From Schistosoma mansoni (lineage: Eukaryota; Platyhelminthes; Trematoda; Strigeidida; Schistosomatidae), in assembly GCF_000237925.1 (NCBI RefSeq), contig NC_031495.1, forward strand, positions 28,898,679-28,962,678: 64,000 bases of DNA, given 5' to 3'. The position numbers and the translations under genes were made by a program. The notes below the pieces were generated by a model. The model was not told the DNA's origin. It worked only from the letters and a program-made list of their open reading frames with translations, and ran no database searches. Shown piece after piece: positions 47,301-56,913 of this stretch (its first letter is position 1; each line of letters opens with the position of its first letter).

Positions 47301-48753
47301 AATTACTTCTATGAATCCGGTGTTCATCTTGTTGTGCTAACGAGGTATGGCAACTTGGACCGATGCATAAATGTGCCTGGTCCTACGTTGTAACTGACTG
47401 ACTCATATAAAGATAATATCAACTATTCATCAGACTTCCAATTGAGTACTGCGTGGCATTTTTTTAATTAACTGAATCTGTTACTACTGGGGATTTAAAG
47501 ACTAGAATTATTTATCCATAAAACGTTTGTCCTAACGCTTTATTCAGACACACACGTGTTGCTACAACGGAACAATTCATCTAATAGAATAGTGAAACGT
47601 ATGAAGGATATACACTGGTAATTTGGTTACAGAACTGAGCCCTTAATCCCAGCTAAATAGTATCCAAGTGACAGATTCACTAACCAACTGACTGTAAATG
47701 TTAGAAAATTAAAGCTATTGTTTTTGTACGAATATTCGACCTAAATGGTATGATTGCCTTATTTGTCAGTTAATCAAGAATAAAAATAAAGGTCACAAAG
47801 CCCATCGTCATTCACTTTTGCTGCGGAGCTTAGGCCTTAATATCAACTACTAAATGTTTCATTGTTGTGCCATTTAGTCAGTTGCATTGATTATCAACTG
47901 TGACTTATGCAGTCATTTGCCAGCGCTAAAGACTGAACTGTTATTTTTGTTATTTTGTGAAAACAATTTCATATATTTCTTGAACATTTCTACTTGACTG
48001 TTCTTTTTCTACTTTCTTCAGGAAGAAGTTAGTTCTTTGAGACATTTGTCATATTTGGATGCACATGTTATCTTACTGTGTTTCTCTGTCGTCCGACCAG
48101 ATACTTTTAGATCTTTGAAAACTGTTTGGTTGAAAGAACTAGCGTCTGCGCCCATTATTCTTAACAGTGCTGCTGAACAAACTGCTTCAAAACTATTCGG
48201 CCTATCCACAACACGAAGAAATGCTGATAGTTTTTCAGCGTCAGTACCCACTAAATCAAAATCTTCTGTACACACTAGTCGTGGGTTAAAAAGTGTAAAT
48301 GAAGCTAATTTAATACCGGGTCCTATATTTCTTCTTATTGGTTGTGCTTGTGATCTACGTAATGATATTGGACGTTTATTAGAACTGTCTAAAGTTGGTG
48401 AAGAGCCTATAGATAAGGAAAAGGCCGAATGTTTGGCTATTGAATTAGGCGCTGAAGCTTACGTAGAATGTTCCGCATTGACTCAGAAAAATCTTAAGAC
48501 TGTTTTCGATCTAGCTATTTGGTGTGGTCTCAAAGTAGCTGATTCAGGTGGTCCAGTATTATTGCGTGAACCAAAGTCAAATGGATCATTATCATATAAT
48601 GGGGATTGCACAAAAGCTACTAATAATGATAATAGTGTTGACAATAACCATATAATGACCGACAGTCACTCATTTCGTATTATAGCAGAGAACAATAACA
48701 AGTGTAAAACTCTTAAAAAGGGTTGGCGCCGTTTCTTTTGTATCAATTCTTAA
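41374..48753 (+). CDS. RHOU: RhoU/RhoV-like (Wrch/Chp) atypical Rho GTPase, three exons
   Basis: Joining 41374-41596, 45889-45947 and 48022-48753 gives 337 residues. The protein has a 38-residue N-terminal extension, then [14 protein letters not shown] (P-loop, 38-51), [15 protein letters not shown] and PSALD (switch I), [12 protein letters not shown] (switch II, 85-96), [17 protein letters not shown] (205-209) and [18 protein letters not shown] (G5, 243-260). The SLVVSYT, LQxCDT and [11 protein letters not shown] stretches and three-exon layout favour RhoU/RhoV over Rho, Rac or Cdc42. It ends in a basic, Cys-containing tail ([12 protein letters not shown]), a likely lipid-anchor site. Oddities: the P-loop has K45 and Q46 where GA is normal; switch II has GGK for AGQ (the Q61 position is Lys); the TKxD motif is CACD; and about 50 extra residues (~140-193) split the strand before it. 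GTP hydrolysis and perhaps nucleotide binding should be abnormal. An in-frame TAA nine bases upstream supports the start. Confidence 0.75.
42669..43497 (-). pseudogene. DUF4806-like gene relic, antisense in RhoU-like intron 1
   Basis: The 3' part (42950-42669) reads [18 protein letters not shown], then [20 protein letters not shown] and [15 protein letters not shown]. This follows the pattern of DUF4806 (P-x-x-x-EEL-x-x-L...K-x-x-x-RxIL...F). The same frame continues upstream to 43109 ([17 protein letters not shown]) with two in-frame stop codons (TAG, TGA). A separate open exon-like block, 43497-43235 ([20 protein letters not shown]...VQYPKFRLF), has an acceptor-like TATATAG before it and a GTAGGT donor after it. 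I do not recognise this block. The stop codons might instead be removed by a short intron, but the phases do not fit well. A decayed gene or transposon-carried gene is the better reading. Confidence 0.45.
44125..44205 (+). mobile_element. Old RTE-type LINE 3' tail fragment
   Basis: The order GTGTGGTGTAGCAGTTTGAA ... GTGCCAGATTCTACGTTGG ... TTCACTGACTGA parallels the 3' end of the LINE copies at 33200-33251 and 57195-57259. It is strongly diverged and lies in intron 1 of the RhoU-like gene. Confidence 0.45.
44275..44322. repeat. (TA)n microsatellite
   Basis: 24 uninterrupted TA units inside intron 1 of the RhoU-like gene. Confidence 0.95.
45889..45947 (+). CDS. RHOU: RhoU-like exon 2
   Basis: A 59-bp exon between the acceptor TTCCTTTCAG and the donor GTGAGT. 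With the phase-1 base from exon 1 it reads [20 protein letters not shown], the link from switch I into switch II. Confidence 0.75.
46916..47402 (+). mobile_element. RTE-type LINE, 5'-truncated copy (subfamily 2) in RhoU-like intron 2
   Basis: Apart from a few single-base differences it matches 32770-33251 throughout: [16 protein letters not shown] coding, the 3' UTR, and the tail GTTGTAACTGACTGACT. It lies in the same orientation as the host gene. The near identity of the two truncated copies indicates recent activity of this subfamily. Confidence 0.85.
48022..48753 (+). CDS. RHOU: RhoU-like exon 3 (terminal)
   Basis: The acceptor CTACTTTCTTCAG is followed by GAAGAAGTT (EEV). The exon encodes 243 residues from switch II to the stop TAA, including the ~50-residue insertion and the basic C-terminal tail. 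Long Asn/Ser-rich stretches (residues ~280-310) precede the tail. Confidence 0.8.
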   Translation, partial: EEVSSLRHLSYLDAHVILLCFSVVRPDTFRSLKTVWLKELASAPIILNSAAEQTASKLFGLSTTRRNADSFSASVPTKSKSSVHTSRGLKSVNEANLIPGPIFLLIGCACDLRNDIGRLLELSKVGEEPIDKEKAECLAIELGAEAYVECSALTQKNLKTVFDLAIWCGLKVADSGGPVLLREPKSNGSLSYNGDCTKATNNDNSVDNNHIMTDSHSFRIIAENNNKCKTLKKGWRRFFCINS

Positions 48754-48759
48754 GTTACT

Positions 48760-49895
48760 TTGTAATTTAGTATTTCTTTTTCATTTTGTTGCTGATGATA
48801 ATGCTCCCTTTTCTGAAAATGTAAATTGCTTAATTTATTATCTAGTCATTTATGTATATTTTATAGTACTTTATTTAGTAATTAATGATTTTTTGTTTCT
48901 TGTCTAACTATACTGGTAGATGATATGGTTGTGTATTTATGTCAAATTTACAATTCTATTTCCCTGTTTTATGCACTGAAAAGATTGAAACTCAATTAAC
49001 TTTATCTAGTCTTTTCTTAATACTTGTTTCTTTCAAGTTTTTCGTATTATCCGGTGATTATGAACTCATTTCCGCTCATTTAATACCTGCTGAACTCATC
49101 ATTTACTTATAATTCCTATTTATATATACAAATCTTCGCATAACTTACGTTCGCTCATGTCGTGATTTTATCACATTTGTGTACATTATTCTATTTAAAA
49201 CTATTAATTAATGTGTCATACCTGAAGTGTATGCCAGATATACATATATAAACTAAACCAAAGCTGTAATATCTACTCTGTGAATTGTTTTTACGCCGTT
49301 CTGATTTACATTTTTTGCATATGTATTTATTTATATGTATGACTTTGTACATCCAGTCGTTGCTTTCTTTTCTCCAAAACCTATTTTCCCTTTGTTTGTT
49401 CAGTAACTTTTGTTGTCCACTTTGTATGTATATGTATGCATACAATTCGTAATGTCTGTCTTTATTACTATTTAATACAAAGATTTTCGAAGTATAAGGA
49501 TATTTTTTATTGTTGATTCTGTGTTTAATTTTCTACAACAGTCAACAAAAAATCTTTAACGTCTGGTTGTGGGCTGACTGGTATTCTCCGGTAGAAAAAC
49601 CCACTGTCTATCTCAACTGTACACAGTATTCGCTTAATTCACAACTGATGTATTCAACCAGTAACCACTTTCCTCTAAAGTCAGTTAGTGGGTACCAATA
49701 GGCTCATTCAACAAGGATTAAAGTAATTTCTCAATCCAAAGTAATGTATCGTCCTTTTGTTTACAAATAGTTTGATAAGATTCTTAGGACAGTTTTATTT
49801 ATGCATGCGTATTTATCCAGATTTATACTTGCTATTACAAATACATAATTTATAAAACACCGTATAAAGGTTGTTTATCATAATTTGAAATTGTG
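48760..49895. other. Convergent intergenic region between the RhoU-like and MDM1-like genes
   Basis: AT-rich. It should hold both 3' UTRs. An AATAAA on the minus strand at 49799-49794, about 100 bp past the MDM1-like stop codon, is the likely poly(A) signal of that gene. No equally clear signal was picked out for the RhoU-like gene. Confidence 0.5.
49794..49799 (-). terminator. Putative poly(A) signal of the MDM1-like gene
   Basis: AATAAA on the minus strand, 102 bp downstream of the stop codon. Confidence 0.5.
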
Positions 49896-49900
49896 TTTCT

Positions 49901-51823
49901 TCAAATTTCAATCCTCTTACATTCACATTCGGAATATGCATTTGGAGAATAAATATTTTCATTATACTGTTTTTGTTCTCGTAATATACGTTCATGTTGC
50001 TTTTGTGCTCGTTCCAGAGTTTCATGGGCTAAACGTGCACTTGATTCCATTGATTTCTCAGACAGCGAACTACAGCTTGTTAGCGATTCTGTTTCGTCCA
50101 CTGTTCTTTGTTTCCGTTCGTATTCATTATGGAACCAGTGGTTCTGTCTTTTAGATGCATGATTTTTAGAATCATTTGACCATTGTTTAATGTATGAATT
50201 ATTTGTTCTTGGCTCATTTGAATTTGCTAGTCGAATTGAATCAGTTTCTGATTTTAAACTGTGGTTTGCACTGTCATATGCTTCATCAGTATGGTTATAT
50301 TTCGTAGCAGCTGGTAATATTCCTACATAATTATCTCTAGTACATTTCATATCTGCTTTATATCTACGGCAAGGTTGGGTGGATAAGTGATCGTTATTAT
50401 ATTCTATATTTTGATCGTAGTCTGTATCAGAGCAATCATCTTGATCCATTATTTCTGCGACATTGTGACTACCTAACATTGCTCTCCTTCGTTGAATAGC
50501 CGGTAGCACCGCTTCGTCTGGATTAAAAATCAAGTCCGTTGATGGTTTTCCAGCTCTTGGCATTTGTAAGACTTCTCTATATTTTTCTAGATTTTCCATA
50601 TAATTATCATCACTTGGGGGATCCCAATGATCAACATAGTCAGATTCCAGTTGTGCTAAATGCTCACGTGAAAAGTGTGATTCTCGATCGCGTTTTCGAT
50701 AGGCATCAGCTTTTTTACGTAGTACTACTGTTTCTTGATACCAGTCATGTGATATACTTTTATTTGACGATTTCATTTGATTTTGTGGAACATCTAATAC
50801 ATCTGAATAGTCTATATATTTCGCATTATATTCTGTAGTATACTTTTTCCTATGTTGTATCGGTTTAGTGTGTATTTGTGATGGCGGTGTTAATGCTCGA
50901 ATTCGTCTTTTTTCTGTATCATTAATATTATTCATGGTTATTTCTCTAATTCCATATGCTGATGACGGACGTTTTAGAGGAATAATATGTACATCTTTGT
51001 TTTCTATTACTTCACTTGACTTTAATTGATCAATTGGGACATATTTAAAAGGTTTATATTCATGCCTGTATTCTGTATCGTAAGAAATTTTACAAGATTG
51101 AAATTTATCTAGTTTACATGTGAATGGTCTAGTAGATTTCGTTGGTTCAAGTTTATAATTGAACTGTGGTGCCTTAAATGCACTCTGATATTCTGAAAGA
51201 CGACTTTTTTCACAAGTGTAAACTGCAGCTTTCGGGGGCTCTAATTTCCAGTTTTCTGAATACTCTTGAAGTGGCATTTTATTACTTTTATGTTGACGTG
51301 TGGCATCAGGGGCGCGAGTGACCATTGGATAATCAGATTCTATTGGTTTGGGAGTCTTTGTATGGGGCTTTTGTTTAATCTCATTTTCGATTTTCACGTG
51401 CTTCTTATTCTCTTTTGCCTCCTCTCTTGCACGCAAAATTCGTTTCCTGTTTTCAATCTCAGTTCGAATTCGTCGAATCTCCTCTTCAAGTGCTTTATGT
51501 GCTCCGTCTGTTTGGATAGCTTCATCTCTGTATGGTTTTAAAATAGGTGATGACTTCCGAATTTGCCTGTTTATCTGAGCAGAAGATTGCTGTTTTAAAC
51601 CGTTGCCGATATTTTCTTGTTTTTTCTTTGGCGAAACACTTCGAGCATTTCGCTTCATTTTATTTCTGTAGGCAATCGAATTTGAAAATTTACCATCAGA
51701 TGGACCTATCACAAAGTAGTCATCTTCTTTTGGATTTGCAAACTGCGTATTCAGATTAAATTCGTTTGTCAATTCGAATTTTCGTTTTTTCTGAAATAAT
51801 GGTTCTTCCGTTATTTTACCCAT
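49901..51823 (-). CDS. MDM1: MDM1-like centriole/microtubule-binding protein
   Basis: A single 640-codon open frame. Family hallmarks: repeated [ST]EYxxxF/Y-type motifs, SEYQSAFKAP (210-219), TEYRHEYKPF (250-259) and TEYNAKYIDY (330-339). Then comes the block LRKKADAYRKR...SHFSREHLAQL (368-391), which closely follows the vertebrate MDM1 LREKAEFYRKR...HFSRDHLNQI block, and a QRRRAML stretch (445-450) like MDM1's RRRLAW. Known MDM1 binds microtubules and restrains centriole duplication. Coiled coils are likely at 111-150 and 595-622. The family's N-terminal SEYQRNF motif is not obvious. The ATG is followed by MGKITEEPLFQKKRK, so an upstream exon might carry it. An acceptor-like TTACCTTTTAG stands ~55 bp upstream on the minus strand. 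The gene is tail to tail with the RhoU-like gene. Confidence 0.75.
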   Translation of the reverse strand: MGKITEEPLFQKKRKFELTNEFNLNTQFANPKEDDYFVIGPSDGKFSNSIAYRNKMKRNARSVSPKKKQENIGNGLKQQSSAQINRQIRKSSPILKPYRDEAIQTDGAHKALEEEIRRIRTEIENRKRILRAREEAKENKKHVKIENEIKQKPHTKTPKPIESDYPMVTRAPDATRQHKSNKMPLQEYSENWKLEPPKAAVYTCEKSRLSEYQSAFKAPQFNYKLEPTKSTRPFTCKLDKFQSCKISYDTEYRHEYKPFKYVPIDQLKSSEVIENKDVHIIPLKRPSSAYGIREITMNNINDTEKRRIRALTPPSQIHTKPIQHRKKYTTEYNAKYIDYSDVLDVPQNQMKSSNKSISHDWYQETVVLRKKADAYRKRDRESHFSREHLAQLESDYVDHWDPPSDDNYMENLEKYREVLQMPRAGKPSTDLIFNPDEAVLPAIQRRRAMLGSHNVAEIMDQDDCSDTDYDQNIEYNNDHLSTQPCRRYKADMKCTRDNYVGILPAATKYNHTDEAYDSANHSLKSETDSIRLANSNEPRTNNSYIKQWSNDSKNHASKRQNHWFHNEYERKQRTVDETESLTSCSSLSEKSMESSARLAHETLERAQKQHERILREQKQYNENIYSPNAYSECECKRIEI

Positions 51824-51829
51824 TCATAT

Positions 51830-52846
51830 AGTTTTAAATCAGTTTCAGTATTCGATGTTTTCATCCATCAGTTAATCTAAAAGGTAATGAAGCAACACAA
51901 AATTATTATTATTTCTAAGAATGAATAAATTACATAAAAACCAGGAATTTCCAAGATTCTTAGTTTTAGTCGTTGAAAGTACATTACGGGTAAGGCGGCA
52001 TGCTTTCCTCTTTGCACTACTGAATTTCCAAACGTACATGTAAATGAATTCCTAGAAGAAGCTTGTATATCACTCCCTTCACTTTACAATTGTTTTAATC
52101 ACTAATTTTGACCATACCTGTTTATCCCCAAGGATTGTTACTTCTAAAATCAGGACTCAACTAATACCCTGATGTCTCTATACGCTCTCACTTTACAGAT
52201 GGCTTTAGTTTTATTTCACTTTTGAATATATAACGATGTGAACATTCTGACGGTTCGTATTGCATTGTTCATCTATATCTACAAATGTTCAGTAAGGGAA
52301 ACCTTCAGTTGTTCCAGTAAACTGGATTCAATGTTGTTTCCTCATGGTTTCCTGTCGAAATTTCCGTAACTATCTAATGCTTCATATCTGTCTATATTTG
52401 ACCTTCGCCCGCACAACAAAAACATTTAATCATAGCCACCTTAATTCACAAGTGACAAACAAAATTCTATTTAGTAACAAACTGTAGGGGATAAATACAT
52501 TTCTGTCGGAATACTAATTGTTTGCTCTAACGTATTTTTAACACTGTTTATTGTTAATCAAACGTCCAGTCGATTGATCAGTCAATTTCTATCTGTAGAA
52601 ATACATTTGATTGCTTTTGTAAGTTCCAAATGTGTTCTATAAGGAAACTTTAAGAGAAATCGTTTTCTATTTAATTACATTTTTCTTTTCCAAATAATTT
52701 CACCACTTCAATAATATAGGGATGATAATTGTCATTGTTTTTAGTTACGATAGAAATTTGGTTTATATTTATTAATTTTTCAGCAGATTCAAATTTTCAT
52801 ATTAAAAAAGAAGCTCATCGAGCAACAGATAATAACAATTATGACA

Positions 52847-52894
<48 letters not shown>

Positions 52895-53310
52895 ATTAAT
52901 CATCCTGCAACCAGATACCGAGAATTATTTATCTTAATACTTTTTTGAAAAAAACACCGTCATGTGACAAAAAATATCAGCATAATTATTTTAGTTATTA
53001 GAAATTATGCTGTCATGCCAACACAGTCACCATGATCCATAAGGTAATATTTTATAGCATAGTGAAATATAAATGTATTTTTCCGTTTGTCTCGCTGACT
53101 AATTTATTTAATATAAAGGTAATTTCTGCACACATTATTATTAATTGAACGTTTACATTATATCCAATAATGAATAGAACCTTTTAATAAGTATTTGAGG
53201 AAAATACCAGAATAATTATTGAATTTACGGAATATAAAATATTTATTATGACTATTGAAAAAAACTCGATAATAATTACTAAACTAATTTAGTTTAGTAA
53301 TTATTATTAA
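51830..53310. other. AT-rich intergenic DNA upstream of the MDM1-like gene
   Basis: The promoter should lie near 51.85-52.2 kb; no core element stands out. An (ATT)n microsatellite occupies 52847-52892. Nothing else recognised. Confidence 0.5.
52847..52892. repeat. (TTA)n microsatellite
   Basis: About 15 uninterrupted TTA units. Confidence 0.95.
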
Positions 53311-53660
53311 ACTAAACTAATTCCCGACCGTTGCTGCTACTTTGACGTGGTGGTTGGGCTTGCCTATCGTGATGATCCAATCGAGCTATGCTGGCTGGAA
53401 CAATCGTTCCTCAAGGTCCTACCATGCCAGACAGGTCGGTTGAAGAGCGGTGAGACTAAAAGCAGCAATCCCAAGGTCCGAAGGCGAAGTCGTACTGCTG
53501 ACTGTACAGAGGTGTGAAAGCAGTAAGGTGTTTCCTTCAGACAACCAGCATGACAGCGATGCTGCCTTCCCACAAGGAGAGGTGGGGTTAGAAAAGGTCG
53601 ACCCTAAAAATGCACACCTCGCCTTATCCCACGGATTTCCGTCTCCGGCGGTAAGGACTT

Positions 53661-56342
53661 TTGAAGAACGGAGCTAACACGTCAAAAATCCCCCACAAAA
53701 AGGCCGTGCGTGACCGGCCTCAAGCAGTTGTCCCTTGGGCACTGCGGTCACGCTCCCAGGTCGTTAAGACCAACACTAATCCAACTTCTTTTTCAGGTCC
53801 CTCAAGAAATACCCTTCCACGGTGTGGGCAGCCGGGAAGTGATACTAGCCCTCATACCCTTAACAGCACACGAGACCAAGTTGGTCACTTTCAAATCCTT
53901 CCTACACCTAATAACTCTGTTATCTCCACGACTAACCCTTCCCACGTCCTTTTATCACCTCGCACCGCTAGGGCAAACGATTCGAGTACACAGAACGTTA
54001 TTCCTGGTCTCCTGAAACCACGCTCTAAACTACATGTAGGAACTTTTAATGTCCGAACATTGTGCCAAATAGGACAACAGGCTTCCTTAGCTAGGACTCT
54101 AGAATCTTACACCATCGATGTGTGCTGCGTCTCAGAAACGCGCATACAAGATCCGAGTAGTGTCATTCATTTGACCGCACCTAATCAAAATAAAGATTCA
54201 TCTCGATACACGCTTCGTGTATCTGGAAGCCCTGATGCTGCTTCCCGTGGCCTCGCTGGCGTAGGTATAGCATTAAGTCGTAGGGTAGAACTAGCTCTTT
54301 TAGACTGGATCCCAGTAGACAGTCGTCTATGCGCTGTCCGACTAAACGGATCAGTAAGGACTCGGAAAGATAGGGAAACTCGTCGTTGCCTCTTCGTCGT
54401 CTCTGCCTACTCTCCCACTGACTGCAGTTCAGACGATATAAAAGATGAGTTCTACAGGAAACTTTCTGACCTTCTCCGAAAAGCTAGGCGTTCTGATGTA
54501 GTAATAGTAGCAGGTGACTTTAATGCTCAAGTAGGTAAACTAAGTGAAAGGGAAAGACACCTGGGTGGATCTTATGGTGTCATGGCTAAAAGAACAGATA
54601 ATGGCGACCGTCTGTTGCAGCTGTGCTCAGATAACCGCCTATTTCTTGCAAATACTAACTTTAAGCATAAGGAAAAACATCTTTTGACATGGCGACCCCC
54701 GAATTCGTCCCAACGTTGGACCCAATTAGATCACATCGCTATCAGCCACCGATGGAGGGGCTCGATGGAAGACTGTCGCTCATTCTGGAGCACATGTTTA
54801 GATTCCGATCATGCTCTAGTGCGAGCACGTATCTGTCTGCGTCTTACTGGACGTAGGAAAGACACTGCAGGGAAGCCTCTTAGGGTTCTACTTAATGATA
54901 GGCAAGCTAAGAATATATTTCAGGAACAACTAGAAAAACAATTAGGCAGCCATGTAAGTTGTATCCACCCAGAGGCAGCGTGGAATGACATCCGAAAAGC
55001 TGTGGAAACAGCAGTGATATCCGCTAGTAAGGTAAACCATAACGTTAGGGAGAAACGATGGATCTTGGCAGCATCTACCGCACTGATAGATGCTCGAAAA
55101 CTCATCCCACCTCGTTCTGAACATAACGAAGAGCGGAGTCAACTTAAGCGCAGGCTTATAAGAAGCCTACGTAATGATCGTGAACAGTGGTGGGTATCGA
55201 AAGCAAGAGAGATGGAAAAGGCAGCGGCAATAGGTAACAGTAGGCAGCTATTCAGACTCGTTAAAGAAACCGGTATTAGGAACCCAAGTATCAGTGAAAC
55301 CATTTCAGATAAAGATGGGCATATCATTCATTCTCAATCCAGGAGATTGGATCGATGGGCAGAACACTTTAGGGATCAGTTCAACTGGCCTTCAGCCACA
55401 CTTCAATTACCCACGATCCCCAGTCGTCCTGAATGGCAGATTGATGTAAGTCCTCCAACCCTCTGCGAGGTTGAAAAAGCTATAGGAAATCTGAAGCGAG
55501 GAAGAGCAGCAGGCCCTGACAGGTTGACCCCTGAGATTTTTAAGGATGGTGGTCCAGTACTAGCAGTGAGATTGACTGAGGTCTTAGGTAGAATCTGGGA
55601 ACTGGACGTAATTCCATCTGATTGGTCCCAATCACTGATTGTGCCAGTCTATAAGAAAGGACAAAAGTCCTTCTGTGACAATCACAGAGAGATCAGTTTG
55701 ACTAATATAGTGTCTAAAATATTAGCTTCAATAATACTAGGTCGCCTAACCAAAGCTCATGAAGAGCAGACTAGAGAAAACCAGGCAGGTTTTCGACCTG
55801 GACGTGGTTGCATAGACCAGATATTCACCCTACGTCAGGTCCTAGAACATAGACACAAATTCAGACGTCCCACAATAGTAGTATTTCTTGACCTTAAGGC
55901 AGCATTTAACTCTGTTGATCGTGAGGTTCTGTGGCAGTGTTTGTCACTGAAAGGAGTACCAAAGAAGTACATTAACCTCATAAAGGCTCTCTACTCGAAC
56001 ACAACTGGTCGAGTTATAGCCTATGGCGAACTGTCATCAGAATTGATTACCTCAAGTGGTGTTCGTCAGGGCTGTCCACTCTCCCCATTCTTGTTTAACT
56101 TTGTCGTTGACATGCTTTTGGAGATAACACTTTCATCATCTCAATCTCCAGGAGTTGAACTTTTACCGGGAGGCTCACTTGTTGACTTGGAATACGCCGA
56201 CGACATAGTTTTATTCAGTGAAGATGCTGACAAGATGCAGTCTTCTGACCACTATAAGCAACAATGCGGGCATGTTCGGGATGCGATTCTCCCCATCAAA
56301 GTGCAAAATGTTACTTTAGGATTGGGTTGCATCGACACCTGA
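53661..56342 (+). CDS. LINE endonuclease-reverse transcriptase (ORF, 3' end shifted)
   Basis: 893 codons as read. Endonuclease domain: GTFNVRTL (~127), CVSETRIQD (~156), GDFNAQVG (~285), LDHIAISHRW, DSDHALV (~381). Reverse transcriptase domain: KRGRAAGPDRLTPEIF (~610), LTNIVSKIL, NQAGFRPGRGCIDQIF, FLDLKAAFNSVD (~742), GVRQGCPLSPFLFNF and the catalytic YADD (~845). The frame leaves the family sequence just after EDADKMQ. The natural continuation resumes in another frame, consistent with a 2-bp loss near 56240. The first codon as read is TTG (53661), so the true start is uncertain. Confidence 0.8.
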   Translation: MKNGANTSKIPHKKAVRDRPQAVVPWALRSRSQVVKTNTNPTSFSGPSRNTLPRCGQPGSDTSPHTLNSTRDQVGHFQILPTPNNSVISTTNPSHVLLSPRTARANDSSTQNVIPGLLKPRSKLHVGTFNVRTLCQIGQQASLARTLESYTIDVCCVSETRIQDPSSVIHLTAPNQNKDSSRYTLRVSGSPDAASRGLAGVGIALSRRVELALLDWIPVDSRLCAVRLNGSVRTRKDRETRRCLFVVSAYSPTDCSSDDIKDEFYRKLSDLLRKARRSDVVIVAGDFNAQVGKLSERERHLGGSYGVMAKRTDNGDRLLQLCSDNRLFLANTNFKHKEKHLLTWRPPNSSQRWTQLDHIAISHRWRGSMEDCRSFWSTCLDSDHALVRARICLRLTGRRKDTAGKPLRVLLNDRQAKNIFQEQLEKQLGSHVSCIHPEAAWNDIRKAVETAVISASKVNHNVREKRWILAASTALIDARKLIPPRSEHNEERSQLKRRLIRSLRNDREQWWVSKAREMEKAAAIGNSRQLFRLVKETGIRNPSISETISDKDGHIIHSQSRRLDRWAEHFRDQFNWPSATLQLPTIPSRPEWQIDVSPPTLCEVEKAIGNLKRGRAAGPDRLTPEIFKDGGPVLAVRLTEVLGRIWELDVIPSDWSQSLIVPVYKKGQKSFCDNHREISLTNIVSKILASIILGRLTKAHEEQTRENQAGFRPGRGCIDQIFTLRQVLEHRHKFRRPTIVVFLDLKAAFNSVDREVLWQCLSLKGVPKKYINLIKALYSNTTGRVIAYGELSSELITSSGVRQGCPLSPFLFNFVVDMLLEITLSSSQSPGVELLPGGSLVDLEYADDIVLFSEDADKMQSSDHYKQQCGHVRDAILPIKVQNVTLGLGCIDT

Positions 56343-56346
56343 ACTA

Positions 56347-56913
56347 ATGATAGGGAGTGAAGTAGTTGAGCGTGTTGACTGCTTCACTTATCTTGGGAGT
56401 CTCATCAACCCTTGTGGTCTGGTATGTGATGAAATCTCAGCATGGATACAGAAGACTCGTCTAGCTTTCGCCAACTTGCGTCATTTATGGCGTAGGCGAG
56501 ATATCCGTCTAGCAACTAAAGGACGAGTTTACTGTGCAGCAGTTCGCTCCGTCCTACTTTATGGCAGTGAAACATGGCCGGTAAGAGTAGAGGATATTCG
56601 TAGGCTACTAGTGTTCGATCATAGGTGTCTTCGAAGCATTGCTCGTATATCCTGGGACCACCGAGTAAGTAATGCAGTTGTTAGGAAACGAGTACTAGGT
56701 AGGGATGGCAAATCGATTGATGAAGTAGTGAAACTTCATCAGTTGAGATGGCTGGGACATGTGTTACGTATGCCCAACCACCGACTGCCCCGACGTGCAA
56801 TGTTTCATGGTGTAGGAGTAGGTTGGAAGAAAGCTAGGGGTGGCCAGACTAAAACGTGGCACAAATCCATGAAGTCACTGACAATTGGACTGAGCCATGT
56901 TGGTAGGTGTTGA
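56347..56913 (+). CDS. LINE C-terminal domain (same protein, separated by a frameshift and a stop)
   Basis: 188 codons: [62 protein letters not shown] and [14 protein letters not shown]. This is the block that follows the RT domain in this element group. An in-frame TAG stands about 35 bp before it, where related copies would have a glutamine codon, so the split is damage and not a second ORF. The same block remains in the truncated copies at 32.6 and 46.9 kb. Confidence 0.8.
   Translation: MIGSEVVERVDCFTYLGSLINPCGLVCDEISAWIQKTRLAFANLRHLWRRRDIRLATKGRVYCAAVRSVLLYGSETWPVRVEDIRRLLVFDHRCLRSIARISWDHRVSNAVVRKRVLGRDGKSIDEVVKLHQLRWLGHVLRMPNHRLPRRAMFHGVGVGWKKARGGQTKTWHKSMKSLTIGLSHVGRC

Noticed and set aside
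51266-51578. Phe/Leu/Ser-rich plus-strand frames opposite the MDM1-like gene
   Set aside because: They are antisense shadows of the real minus-strand gene, whose motifs are clear.
53450-54015. Open frames overlapping the start of the LINE coding region
   Set aside because: They are other-frame shadows of the 5' part of the element; the endonuclease motifs are in the 53661-56342 frame.
56347-56913. A separate second LINE ORF
   Set aside because: Homologous blocks run directly on from the RT domain; the split is due to a shift and a stop codon in this copy.
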